From NCBI GenBank assembly GCA_963777355.1, contig CAVZQK010000055.1:62001-126000 (forward strand): 64,000 bases of DNA. The letters run 5' to 3'. The stretch comes from DATJHM01 sp963777355 (GTDB lineage: Bacteria; Chloroflexota; Ktedonobacteria; Ktedonobacterales; Ktedonobacteraceae). The position numbers were made by a program, and so were the translations under genes. Shown here piece after piece: positions 54,989 through 63,653 of this stretch (position 1 is the stretch's first letter; every line of letters starts with the position of its first letter). Below the pieces are notes generated by a model. That model ran no database searches. It worked only from the letters and a program-made list of their open reading frames with translations, and was not told where the DNA came from.

Positions 54989-56344
54989 TCATGGGGGGGT
55001 GGGAGCGAGAAATTGGCCGCGGGCATGGGAATTGAAGTGGCCGTCGCGGTAGACGGTGGTGCCTCGTACAAGAGTATGGAGAATTTTGCCTTGCATATTT
55101 TTTCCTATATATGGGCTCTGTTGATGGCGATAGTGCAAATCTTCCTTCTGTAAAGTTGCGTGTTTCTGTAGATCTACCAGAACAAGGTCCGCGTCGGTTC
55201 CGATGGCGATACGACCTTTTTGGGGGAGGCGAAAACGGCGGGCGACAGCTTCGGCTGTGAGCAAGGTCAGCAGAGATAAGGGAAGCTGGCGGGCTGTGTA
55301 TCCTTCAGTGAGCAGCAGGGAGAGCAGCGATTGGCAACCGGAGATGCCGCCCCAGATCTGAAAAAAGTTTTCCGAGGTCTTCATAGAGGGAGGCGAGGGA
55401 GAATGATCCGAGCCGATCAACTGGATATTTCCGGCAAACAACTGCTGCCAGAGGCGCTCCTGCTCAGCCTGAGAACGCAGAGGCGGCGCACACTTTGCCA
55501 CTGCTCCCAGGCGCTCGACATCCTCTTCCGTCAAGACAAGATAGTGTGGACAAGTTTCGCAACTGACATCAATGCCTCGCGCCCGCGCCTCTGCCACAAG
55601 GGCGATCCCGGCCCCGCTGCTGACATGGACAATATGCAGCGTACAAGCGGTCTCTTCCGCAAGCTGAATGGCCTGGCTGATAGCATTGAGTTCGGCCTGG
55701 ATGGGTCGAGATTGCAGATAATCGCGAACACCGATACGATGCTCTAGATGCGCCTGGCGAGAGAGTTGACTGGTAAGCTGTTCGTCTTCAGCGTGTACAG
55801 CGACGAGCGTATGCAGACTAGCGGCTTTTTTCATACCCTCGTAGAGAGATTGGTCATCGACACAGGAAAAATCTTCGATGCCGCTGTTGCTCATAAAAGC
55901 TTTAAAGCCGATCACGCCACAGGCGGCAAGCTCTTCCAGGTAGGCAAGATTGCCTGGGACGATGCCACCCCAGAGGGCAAAGTCAACCAGCGCAGATGCT
56001 TCGGCGGCCTGCTTTTTGAGGGAAAAACTGGCAGCATCCAGGGTAGGAGGTGAAGCGTTCAAGGGCATTTCGGCAAAGCTGGTCGTGCCACCAGCGGCAA
56101 GGGCACGCGTGCCAGTGGCAAACCCTTCCCACTCGGTGCGACCAGGCTCATTGAAATGGACGTGGGCATCGATGATCCCCGGAAAAACGTGCAGGCCCTG
56201 CGCATCTAGCTCTTGTGTGGCATTTCCATCTAGCTCTGGTCCAATAGCCACGATGCGGCCAGCGGCAATGGCAATATCGGAAATAGCGATACTGCCGGAA
56301 GTTATCACATTACCATTGCGTATTAGCAGATCATAGCTGCTCAT
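54989..56344 (-). CDS. allB: Allantoinase
   Basis: A 451-residue cyclic amidohydrolase. Metal ligands: DAHVHFNEPGRTEWEGFATG (HxH), carbamylated Lys region GVIGFKAFMSNSGIEDFS, HAEDEQLTSQLSRQA, LHIVHVSSGAGI and the Asp of LIGSDHSPSPPSMKTSENFF. The 'SDHSP' and 'EGF' pattern favours allantoinase over dihydroorotase or hydantoinase. It opens allantoin to allantoate. ATG 56344 after AGAGG; next gene in the operon after the amidohydrolase at 56403 (58-bp gap). Confidence 0.92.
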   Translation of the reverse strand: MSSYDLLIRNGNVITSGSIAISDIAIAAGRIVAIGPELDGNATQELDAQGLHVFPGIIDAHVHFNEPGRTEWEGFATGTRALAAGGTTSFAEMPLNASPPTLDAASFSLKKQAAEASALVDFALWGGIVPGNLAYLEELAACGVIGFKAFMSNSGIEDFSCVDDQSLYEGMKKAASLHTLVAVHAEDEQLTSQLSRQAHLEHRIGVRDYLQSRPIQAELNAISQAIQLAEETACTLHIVHVSSGAGIALVAEARARGIDVSCETCPHYLVLTEEDVERLGAVAKCAPPLRSQAEQERLWQQLFAGNIQLIGSDHSPSPPSMKTSENFFQIWGGISGCQSLLSLLLTEGYTARQLPLSLLTLLTAEAVARRFRLPQKGRIAIGTDADLVLVDLQKHATLQKEDLHYRHQQSPYIGKNMQGKILHTLVRGTTVYRDGHFNSHARGQFLAPTPP

Positions 56345-56402
56345 AGGCGACCTCTTTCAGATTCCAGATAGATGAACAGCCGTCCCTATCTGCGCGGTTG
56401 AT

Positions 56403-57650
56403 CTACAGCGACAGGGTAGTGAGCTGTAGGTAACGTTCTAATACGGTGATTGCGGCGGCTACATCTTCCACCAAGACAGATTCGGCGGGATTGTGACTGA
56501 TGCCGGCTCGACAGCGCACAAAGAGCATTGCTACCTCTGTAAGTTTGTGCATAATTACGGCGTCATGACCAGCGCCACTTGGCAAGGTAAAGACTGGATA
56601 TCCTTCTTCAAGCAGAGCCTGCTGCCAGCGCTGCATGAGCGGAGGAGAACAGGGGACGGTCTGGCTGTCTTGTATTACTTGCCACGTCAAGGCAATGCCG
56701 CGCTGTGCGCAGATAGTCTGTGCCTGTTGACAGAGTTGTGTGGCACAACGATTCCGCAATTCATCGTCCTCATGACGAATGTCGAGACTCAGCTGGATCT
56801 GTCCAGGCACGACATTGGGAGCGCCCGGCCTGACCTGTAATTGCCCAACAGTGGTCACCAATCCCGGTGTATTCCGTCCCATAGTCTCTGCCGCAAGGAC
56901 AAATTCGGCAGAGGCACAGAGAGCATCGTGGCGCAAGTTCATAGGCAACGTTCCAGCGTGGCCCGACACACCTTGAAAGTCGAAGAGGATACGCTGCTGA
57001 CCAACAATGCTACTGACAACAGCAAGCGGCAATCCTTGTGCCTCCAGGACTGGCCCCTGCTCGATATGAACTTCGCAATAGCCCAACAGGTCTTCGCGCT
57101 GCCAGCGTGGCGTTGTGCAAATGACAGCAGCGGGATCGCCTCCGAAATTGCGGACAGCCGAGGCAAAAGAGATCCCATCAACGTCCAACAGGTTTAAATC
57201 GCGAGGATCAAAGGTGCCAGTAATGGCCTTACTGCCAATATAAACACTCTGGTAACGCAGCCCTTCTTCATCGGCAAAGCCAATAATGTCTACATGAAAA
57301 GGAAGCTGAAGCCCTCGTGCGCGAAGATCCTCCAGCGCTGCCACAGCAACCATCACACCGAGCAGACCGTCATACTTTCCGGCGTTACGAACCGTATCAA
57401 GGTGTGAACCCAACAAGAGCGTTTTTGCCTCCGGATGGCTTCCCTCGCAATGCCCGATCAGATTACCAACAGCATCAATCTCTACTTTCATTCCTATATC
57501 GCACAGCCAGGAGGTGATTACAGTATGAACCTGGTGCATAGGGGCACTGGCGAAACGGCGCGTGATGCAGCCAGGCTCTTCACTAAAACTAGCCAGGAGA
57601 TCGCAGCGTTCCATGACCTTTTGAGCCAGAGCATTATCGTTCGTTGCCAT
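56403..57650 (-). CDS. allC: Allantoate amidohydrolase (M20/HyuC-AllC family)
   Basis: A 415-residue M20-family protein: LLLGSHLDTVRNAGKYDGLL (metal His/Asp), IGFADEEGLRYQSVYIGS (bridging Glu pair), YCEVHIEQGPVLEAQGLPLA (the HIEQGP signature of the Zn-dependent hydantoinase/carbamoylase branch) and SGAGHDAVIMHK. Context, between allantoinase and hydroxyisourate hydrolase, supports allantoate over N-carbamoyl amino acids. It starts 3 bp after the stop of the hydroxyisourate hydrolase gene. Confidence 0.9.
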   Translation of the reverse strand: MATNDNALAQKVMERCDLLASFSEEPGCITRRFASAPMHQVHTVITSWLCDIGMKVEIDAVGNLIGHCEGSHPEAKTLLLGSHLDTVRNAGKYDGLLGVMVAVAALEDLRARGLQLPFHVDIIGFADEEGLRYQSVYIGSKAITGTFDPRDLNLLDVDGISFASAVRNFGGDPAAVICTTPRWQREDLLGYCEVHIEQGPVLEAQGLPLAVVSSIVGQQRILFDFQGVSGHAGTLPMNLRHDALCASAEFVLAAETMGRNTPGLVTTVGQLQVRPGAPNVVPGQIQLSLDIRHEDDELRNRCATQLCQQAQTICAQRGIALTWQVIQDSQTVPCSPPLMQRWQQALLEEGYPVFTLPSGAGHDAVIMHKLTEVAMLFVRCRAGISHNPAESVLVEDVAAAITVLERYLQLTTLSL

Positions 57651-57653
57651 CGT

Positions 57654-58014
57654 TCAGCTCCCCCTATAGGTACTATACGCCCAGGGCGAGACAAGCAGAG
57701 GGACATGATAGTGCGCCTGCGGATCTGCGATACCGAAACGCACCGGCACATCGTCGAGAAAGGCTGGATCGGGCAAGTGTATACCAAGATTTCTGAAATA
57801 GGCAGCCACGGCAAAGATAATTTCATACTGCCCAGACGCGGAACTCTTCTCCCTGCAAAAGAGGGGCTTCCGTCCGCCCAGTCCCCACGGTCCGCTCACT
57901 TTTCAGGAGTTCGCGCTGCCCGTTAGCTTGCAAGCGCCAGAGCTGAATCTGGAGAGCCGCAGCCGGAGAGCCATGCATAGTATCCAGCACATGGGTCGTC
58001 AATAAGCCTGCCAT
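57654..58014 (-). pseudogene. 5-hydroxyisourate hydrolase (transthyretin-related), frameshifted
   Basis: ATG 58014 follows TAGGAGG. MAGLLTTHVLDTMHGSPAAA is the family's N-terminal signature (HVLDT..G.PA). The frame breaks at about 57834 after LLQGEEF. The next frame continues ASGQYEIIFAVAAYFRNLGI, then FLDDVPVRFGIADPQAHYHV and the C-terminal SPWAYSTYRGS tetrapeptide Tyr-Arg-Gly-Ser, essential for hydrolysis. Deleting one C restores about 119 residues. It converts 5-hydroxyisourate to OHCU. Confidence 0.88.
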
Positions 58015-58106
58015 TCCTCCTACCTCTCATTTATCTCTTATGATTCCTTCTAGAGGCAGAAGCTCTGTCCTTTCTTGACCCGTTTGAGGGTACTGAAACT
58101 ATGAGA

Positions 58107-59042
58107 CTACGTACTGATCGTCAATTTTATATCGCCAAAGGCATTAAACGGATCAGTATAAACTTTCACACGCGGATCTTCGGTTGAGGGAGCAACCAGA
58201 TCGCGTGTGAGATTCTGGGCCTCAAAGGTCACAGATGCCAATTGCGGGAAGCGCTCAAGCAGACGATGGCCTATCTCATAGACCAGGTGTTGAATTGATT
58301 CACTCACAAATTCAGCAAAGACGACCTGGATCAGATCGCGTATCTGCTCAGATGGAACATAGCCGGGGAGATCAGGAGTGAGCACAGAGGTAATGTCGGC
58401 GTAGGTCCAATACACATCAAGATGGATGAAGAGAGGCCGATCCACACGTTCGGGCAAGGTCGTATATTCGTCACGGACAAAATTCGTAAAGGCACTGCCG
58501 GTAACCTTAAAAAGCTCCATATCCAGGCGTCCGCAGCGATGATCGGCAATTATCACCTCTTTGTCCTTACGCACAAAATCCATACTCACAGTAGCATAGT
58601 CGTTGTGCGAACGGCTGAAGAGCACCTCGCTCTCTCTGGCTGGCTGTTCTCCAGAAGCAGGAAGAGGAACTGGCAGAAAGGCCAGTTCGCGGGTCGTCAG
58701 GCGTAAACTCTCCATCTGCGCATAGGTCTCCAGAAAACGATGGCCCAGCATCTTGAGGTAGCCCTCAAAGGTCGATCCGTTGAAATAAACGCCCTGGCGC
58801 AAAATAAAGTTTTTCATACTGTCGGTTGCGACCACATTGCTATTATCGCCGACAGTATAAGCGGGCAGGAAATTATTGCCAAAGACTTCCACATCGACCT
58901 GTAAAGCAAAAATAGTGTTTGAGCGTCCGGTAAAAGCAGATTCTGGAATAGGGGTAATGTTCGTCAAGGGCTTCGCGTAGACGCGATAGAGGGGGACACG
59001 GATTTTTCCATAGCTAATCGTAAAAGAATAATTTCTGGCCAT
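58107..59042 (-). CDS. Urate oxidase (uricase)
   Basis: A 311-residue cofactor-free uricase. ATG 59042 (MARNYSFTISYGKIRVPLYR) after AAGGGAGAG; a longer frame is ignored. Family segments: LQVDVEVFGNNFLPAYTVGD, then NVVATDSMKNFILRQ (the 'NSxVVATDTxKN' uricase signature), LKVTGSAFTNFVRDEYTTLP and LTIST at the C-terminus. It oxidises urate to 5-hydroxyisourate. It follows the OHCU decarboxylase gene on the same strand by 34 bp. Confidence 0.93.
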   Translation of the reverse strand: MARNYSFTISYGKIRVPLYRVYAKPLTNITPIPESAFTGRSNTIFALQVDVEVFGNNFLPAYTVGDNSNVVATDSMKNFILRQGVYFNGSTFEGYLKMLGHRFLETYAQMESLRLTTRELAFLPVPLPASGEQPARESEVLFSRSHNDYATVSMDFVRKDKEVIIADHRCGRLDMELFKVTGSAFTNFVRDEYTTLPERVDRPLFIHLDVYWTYADITSVLTPDLPGYVPSEQIRDLIQVVFAEFVSESIQHLVYEIGHRLLERFPQLASVTFEAQNLTRDLVAPSTEDPRVKVYTDPFNAFGDIKLTIST

Positions 59043-59076
59043 AACTCTCCCTTTCTGGCAGAGTGGAAGATAGCGG

Positions 59077-59619
59077 CTACGTGTAGTGAACCATATCTGT
59101 TTCATCTATAAGGTCATGAAGGCGCAGAGCACAAATTTTTGCAACCTCACCCAGAGCAATAGCAATCTCCTGCTCGCGGCTATGCGGCAAGCGTTCGCTG
59201 AAACCAGCAAGGATACTTTCTTTCTTATTTTCACGGGCGCAGATCACAAAAGGAAAATCGAAGCGGGCAAAATAGGCCTGGTTGAGACGTTGAAAGGTAG
59301 CAATCTCTTCTGCGGTAAGCTGACTCAGACCCGCGGCGGTCTGCTCACTCGTCGAGGCAGGAGAGAGCGTACCAGCCAGGGCGGCGCGTCCGACCAGATC
59401 GGGATGCGCACGGAGCAAGGCGATCTGTTGTGCTTGAGAAGCCTGGTACATAACACTACATAAAGCCTGATAGAGCTGGTTACGGCTATGAAAGGGGCGC
59501 ATACTCCAGGCTTGAGCAACAATCCACGGCGGTCCTTCAAAGAGTCCGGCCAACGCATGGACAAAGGCGTCCTCGTCAAGAACATTTATCTCTTGAAGAG
59601 ACCTCTTCGGTATCGCCAT
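59077..59619 (-). CDS. OHCU decarboxylase
   Basis: A 180-residue protein from ATG 59619 (MAIPKRSLQEINVLDEDAFV). Family motifs: LAGLFEGPPWIVAQAWSMRP, LLRAHPDLVGRAALAG (the catalytic 'HPDLG/A' His), SAEQTAAGL-like SEQTAAGLSQLTAEE and FPFVICARENKKESIL. Converts 2-oxo-4-hydroxy-4-carboxy-5-ureidoimidazoline to S-allantoin, completing the urate-to-allantoin branch. First gene of the minus-strand cluster. Confidence 0.92.
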   Translation of the reverse strand: MAIPKRSLQEINVLDEDAFVHALAGLFEGPPWIVAQAWSMRPFHSRNQLYQALCSVMYQASQAQQIALLRAHPDLVGRAALAGTLSPASTSEQTAAGLSQLTAEEIATFQRLNQAYFARFDFPFVICARENKKESILAGFSERLPHSREQEIAIALGEVAKICALRLHDLIDETDMVHYT

Positions 59620-59970
59620 AGTGGTTTCCTTAAAAAATGCGCTAGATCCTACAGATCCTAAAGACAGAGTATACTTACCAGCGTTGGCAGTGTCAAGTAG
59701 AACATGCATCCATAGGTTGTGCAGAGTGATAGTCTTTCCTCAAGATTGTATGTTACAATAGAATCGATTATTTTTACGATATGACGGAAGAGAGTGGTGG
59801 CCTCTCTGCTGGGGTGAAAGGGGTCATTGGCGGGCGAAGTCAGAGATCAACAGCCAAACCTACATCTCTCTGAGGCGCGAACTGGGTGGTAGGCTGGTAC
59901 GATGAGAGATCAACACATCCATATTCTATATGATAGCCGCTTGTAAGAAATGAGACAGGAGAGAACGGGA
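59620..59970. other. Divergent promoter region of the purine cluster, with a family A repeat
   Basis: 350 bp between the OHCU decarboxylase (minus) and the deaminase-like gene (plus). A family A repeat is at 59839-59863. An A+T-rich stretch at about 59752-59785 (TGTATGTTACAATAGAATCG...) is the likely promoter area. No purine-regulator palindrome was recognised. Confidence 0.45.
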
Positions 59971-61356
59971 ATGCTTTTTACCAATGCAACAGTCATCACG
60001 ATGAACCCTTCCCGCGAGATGATAAGTGACGGTGCAATTGCTATCGCGGGCAACCGGATTGTCGCGGTTGATAAGGCGTCTGCGCTACTTGCCCGTTATC
60101 CTGATGATGAGATCGTTGACGTTGGGGGAAAACTCATTATTCCTGGTCTGATCGATACCCATGTTCATCTGGCGCAGGCAATGATTCGTGGGTGTGCCGA
60201 TGATATGGCGCTGATCCAATGGCTGTGCGAACGGGTCTGGGTCTTGCAGGGGAATTATACGCAGGAGGATGGCTATACCAGCGCCCGCCTCTGCATTGCA
60301 GAGATGCTCAAATCGGGAACGACAACCTTTCTTGAATCGATGCTGGCGCACCGTTACGGATTTGATGGGATTGCCCAGGCGGTCAGCGAGAGCGGTATTC
60401 GCGCCTGCCTGGCTGGCATTGTAATGGATATTGGCACCTATGCAACGCAGGATGAAAACTCGATGCATCCGGGGCTGATCGAGAGCCGCGAGACCAGTCT
60501 GCTGGGTGTTATGGATATGCATAGCAAGTGGCAGGGAGCGGCCAATGATCGGATTCATGTCTGGTTTGGTCCACGCACACCGGGCGGCGTGACCTCTGAG
60601 CTCTATCGCGAGATGAGTGGACTGGCGCATCAGCACGATATGGGGATTACGATGCACCTGGCTGAAGTAGAAGCGGATAAAATCTTTCTTCAGGAAAAAT
60701 ACGGCCTCTCGCCTGTGCTGTATGCCGATAGCGTTGGCCTGCTTGGTCCGAAGAGTGTCATGGTCCACATGGTCTGGCTCAATGAGCAGGATATTGATCG
60801 ATTGGCCACGACGAAAACAAGCGTCTCACATAATCCCTCTTCTAACAGCAAACTGGCATCGGGGGTGTGTAAAGTCCCGCTGATGCTGGAAAAAGGCGTG
60901 AATGTGGCGCTAGGGTGTGATGGTGGGCCGAGTAATAACGACTATGATATGATCCGCGAGATGAAGCTGGCAGCGATAATTCATAAAGCTGTGGCGCTTG
61001 ATCCGCTGATAGTCCCGGCAGAAACAGTGCTGGAGATGGCGACGATTAATGGGGCACGTTCGTTAGGCCTGGAGCACGAAATTGGCTCACTGGAGGTAGG
61101 AAAGAAGGCCGATCTGGTGGTGATTGATCTGGACCGATTGCATACGACGCCCTCGCCCAATCCGATCTCGACGCTGGTATATGCGGCGACGGGTGGGGAG
61201 GTTGACACAGTTGTGGTAGATGGAAAGATGGTGGTTCAGGGTGGACGCTTGCTGAGTATGGATGAGAGCGAGATCAAGCAGCAGGCTCGGAGGCAGGCGG
61301 TGCAGGTCTATAAGCGTGCAGGAATTGAGATTAAGACACGCTGGCCGCTACGCTAG
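59971..61356 (+). CDS. Amidohydrolase of the guanine/8-oxoguanine deaminase (TRZ/ATZ) family
   Basis: A 461-residue protein from ATG 59971 (after AGGAGAG). Metal and catalytic sites: GLIDTHVHLAQAMIRG (HxH), MHLAEVEADKIFLQEKYG (His-Glu), MVHMVWLNEQDI, SHNPSSNSKLASG and GCDGGPSNNDYDMIREMKLA (Asp). The pattern matches the aminohydrolase group that includes guanine deaminase, 8-oxoguanine deaminase and AtzB. Divergent from the urate cluster, it could feed xanthine into it; the substrate is inferred from context. Confidence 0.85.
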   Translation: MLFTNATVITMNPSREMISDGAIAIAGNRIVAVDKASALLARYPDDEIVDVGGKLIIPGLIDTHVHLAQAMIRGCADDMALIQWLCERVWVLQGNYTQEDGYTSARLCIAEMLKSGTTTFLESMLAHRYGFDGIAQAVSESGIRACLAGIVMDIGTYATQDENSMHPGLIESRETSLLGVMDMHSKWQGAANDRIHVWFGPRTPGGVTSELYREMSGLAHQHDMGITMHLAEVEADKIFLQEKYGLSPVLYADSVGLLGPKSVMVHMVWLNEQDIDRLATTKTSVSHNPSSNSKLASGVCKVPLMLEKGVNVALGCDGGPSNNDYDMIREMKLAAIIHKAVALDPLIVPAETVLEMATINGARSLGLEHEIGSLEVGKKADLVVIDLDRLHTTPSPNPISTLVYAATGGEVDTVVVDGKMVVQGGRLLSMDESEIKQQARRQAVQVYKRAGIEIKTRWPLR

Positions 61357-61387
61357 AGAAGACAGAGGGATAATAGGGGAGACGGAT

Positions 61388-61410
61388 CGGGATGAATCAC
61401 GCTCCCTACC
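61388..61410 (+). repeat. Dispersed intergenic repeat, family C
   Basis: CGGGATGAATCACGCTCCCT plus ACC, 30 bp after the deaminase stop; one base differs from the copy at 23801-23826. Confidence 0.55.
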
Positions 61411-61492
61411 CGCTTGCAAGGGCAAAAAATTCTCTTCCTGTACACTTACACTTCCCCACGAAACGCGTTAGATGGAGCAGGAAGAACTTATA

Positions 61493-61526
61493 TTCCCCTG
61501 GCGAAGCGCAAGCTTCGCCAGGGGAA
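61493..61526. repeat. Perfect 15-bp hairpin with GCAA tetraloop
   Basis: TTCCCCTGGCGAAGC (61493-61507), GCAA, then the exact complement (61512-61526). GNRA tetraloops are favoured in structured RNA. No T-run follows on either strand. It could be a bidirectional mRNA-stabilising end between two converging transcription units, a REP-type element, or part of a small RNA. Confidence 0.6.
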
Positions 61527-61548
61527 TGTTGAATCCGCGGCGGGAACT

Positions 61549-61932
61549 TTACAACGTCCAGACTTTTGCATTGCTAAATGCTACTTCTGATGGACCTTTC
61601 TGCTTAGTATCGAATCCCTCTGCCAGTAAAAGACTATCAGTCCCTGACTATAAGGTGTCATCCTTTATGCTAGCAATGCGCTGCAAATTTATGTAGAGAT
61701 CGATGCTACTACCGTTTGCTACTACACCAAGCAGATTAGACTGATTCAAACCTGTTTTAATTGCAGAGCTAGAACCTTGACTTAATCGCTTGCCATTATT
61801 AGGAGCAGAGGTGTTAGTGAAGATAGTAAAAGCATATGATCCATTGGGACTGATACGAAAATAATAGTATGATGTCTTTTTTCCTCGAAAGACAAATCCA
61901 CCACCATAACCCTTGATAAATATTATCCTCAC
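61549..61932 (-). pseudogene. Concanavalin-A-like (LamG/DUF1080-type) domain relic
   Basis: The frame reads GGFVFRGKKTSYYYFRISPN, GSYAFTIFTNTSAPNNG, then SSAIKTGLNQSNLLGVVANG and LYINLQRIASIKDDTL. A TAG at about 61646 interrupts it, after which EGFDTKQKGPSEVAFSNAKV and WTL complete the sheet. The N-terminal part is missing. Intact copies of this sandwich domain usually sit at the C-terminus of surface proteins or kinases. Confidence 0.6.
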
Positions 61933-61941
61933 TTTTCATAC

Positions 61942-61990
61942 TATTTATTTGACTAAAGCAAATATATATTTATATAATGTCAAATAAATA
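61942..61990 (+). promoter_or_regulatory. Promoter and operator of the MarR-GNAT gene
   Basis: TTGACT (61949-61954) and TATAAT (61973-61978) are 18 bases apart. TATTTATTTGAC (61942-61953) and GTCAAATAAATA (61979-61990) are a perfect 12-bp inverted repeat whose arms overlap the -35 box and the start-site region. The encoded MarR domain is the likely autoregulator. Confidence 0.78.
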
Positions 61991-62004
61991 AAAGGAGAAG
62001 AGTT

Positions 62005-62934
62005 ATGACATCTGAAAATCTGGAAGAGAGAATTGCCAGTGTGCGGCAGTTTAACCGATTTTTTACGCGGCAGATTGGCGTGTTGCGTGAAGGACTTTTG
62101 CATAGCCCTTATACTTTGACTGAGTCTCGGATTCTGTATGAGCTTGGTCAGCGGCAAGGTCTTACCTCTTCGGATCTCTATCGAGAGCTAGGACTGGATG
62201 CGGGGTATTTCAGTCGTCTCATTGCCCGACTTGAGCAACAGGAGCTGCTTGAAAAGATTCGCTCGGAGACCGATGGTCGGCAGCGTCTCTTGCAGCTTAC
62301 GGAGAAGGGGAGACAGGCAGCACTGTTACTTGATAAGCGGTCTCATGATGAGATTGCTGAGCTCATTATGACGCTGAGCGAAGGGGATCAACAGCGTCTG
62401 CTCAAAGCGATGGAGACGATCAAAGAGGTTTTCAAAGAGGATCTGAAGTATGCCGGACCTTTCTTTTTGCGGAGACATGAACCCGGCGATATGGGCTGGG
62501 TCACCCACAGGCATGCTGTCCTTTACGCGCAGGAATATGGCTGGAACGAGCAATTTGAAGCGTTAGTGGCCCAAATTGTGGCGGATTTTATTCGCCAGTA
62601 TCAGCCAGAGCGCGAATGCTGTTGGATTGCAGAGATGGGGGGTGAGATCGTCGGCTCGGTCTTTATCGTACAACAAAGCGAAACGGTGGCCAAACTGCGA
62701 CTCCTTTTAGTTGAGCCAAAGGCGCGAGGCATGGGACTGGGGTCACATCTCGTTGAAGAGTGCATCCACTTCGCAAAGCGAAAAGGCTATAAGAATATCC
62801 AGTTATGGACAAACAACATACTTGTAGAAGCGCGGCATATTTATGCAAAGAAAGGCTTTCAATTGATAGCTGAGGAGTCGCATCATAGTTATGGGCATGA
62901 CCTTATTGGAGAGACGTGGGAGCTTACGCTATAA
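62005..62934 (+). CDS. MarR regulator fused to a GNAT acetyltransferase
   Basis: A 309-residue fusion. Residues 1-145 are a winged-helix MarR domain (YTLTESRILYELGQRQGLTS, SDLYRELGLDAGYFSRLIAR, then ETDGRQRLLQLTEKGRQ wing). Residues 150-309 are a GNAT domain (WVTHRHAVLYAQEYGW, VAKLRLLLVEPKARGMGLGS with the acetyl-CoA loop RGMGLG, and HIYAKKGFQLIAEESHHSYG). Such fusions are known and may couple acetylation to gene control. ATG after AAAGGAGAA, behind a clear promoter/operator. Confidence 0.92.
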   Translation: MTSENLEERIASVRQFNRFFTRQIGVLREGLLHSPYTLTESRILYELGQRQGLTSSDLYRELGLDAGYFSRLIARLEQQELLEKIRSETDGRQRLLQLTEKGRQAALLLDKRSHDEIAELIMTLSEGDQQRLLKAMETIKEVFKEDLKYAGPFFLRRHEPGDMGWVTHRHAVLYAQEYGWNEQFEALVAQIVADFIRQYQPERECCWIAEMGGEIVGSVFIVQQSETVAKLRLLLVEPKARGMGLGSHLVEECIHFAKRKGYKNIQLWTNNILVEARHIYAKKGFQLIAEESHHSYGHDLIGETWELTL

Positions 62935-63050
62935 GGCTAAAAGCCACTAAAGAAGAAGGGGGATAATGGGGCATTCGCACCATGTCCTCTACGGTTTTCT
63001 GAGTTATCATTCTTACATACATCATTTCTTCCTTAGAAAGGAGACCAATC

Positions 63051-63653
63051 ATGCAACTCTTCCTTCAACGTCTCAAACTGCTTGTCTTCTCTTCAGAAAC
63101 ACTTGTGAGCATCATTCTCGGCATCATCCTCGGTACTTTCCTGGGCCTGCCCTACTATATCGGACTCTTTGCGCTGCTAGGATGGATGATCATTCCCTCA
63201 GCTCTTCTCCAACTCTTGTCCGGTCACGACACTATTACGCATTCAATCGGCGGGGGAGGCTTCCCAAATCCAGCCTGGGTTGGCTGGGTAAATTGGGGGA
63301 TCGTGCTCTTCTACATCATCTTTTTGTGCTTTTACGGTTGGTATGCTTACCAAACCACGCGCCGTAGCGGTTCGATAAGCGCGGGCATTAGCGCAACGCT
63401 CTGGTCAGCGCTGGTAATGATTCTCAGTGCAATCATCCCTTCAACGCTCTCAATGCAGTTTGCGCAGCAAATTTCATTCTCCAGCTCACTATTCTATCTT
63501 AAAGAAGCCTTGCAGTTATGTCTCCTCTTCACCATCCCACTAGCCGTGATGGCCCTCCTGACAGGCTTCATAGGCTCCTTAGCAGGGAAATGGCTATACG
63601 CAAAAATAGCTACTAAGTCAAAGGATCTTCATTCCGAGGAGCACGCCATATGA
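63051..63653 (+). CDS. Multi-spanning membrane protein of unknown function
   Basis: A 200-residue protein with about five hydrophobic segments (LVSIILGIILGTFLGLPYYI, GLFALLGWMIIPSALLQLL, VNWGIVLFYIIFLCFYGWYA, ATLWSALVMILSAIIPSTL and LCLLFTIPLAVMALLTGFIG). There is no recognised family motif. ATG 63051 follows AAAGGAG. It may share the MarR-GNAT transcript (116-bp gap). Its last 41 bp overlap the PNPOx-family remnant on the other strand. Confidence 0.65.
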   Translation: MQLFLQRLKLLVFSSETLVSIILGIILGTFLGLPYYIGLFALLGWMIIPSALLQLLSGHDTITHSIGGGGFPNPAWVGWVNWGIVLFYIIFLCFYGWYAYQTTRRSGSISAGISATLWSALVMILSAIIPSTLSMQFAQQISFSSSLFYLKEALQLCLLFTIPLAVMALLTGFIGSLAGKWLYAKIATKSKDLHSEEHAI

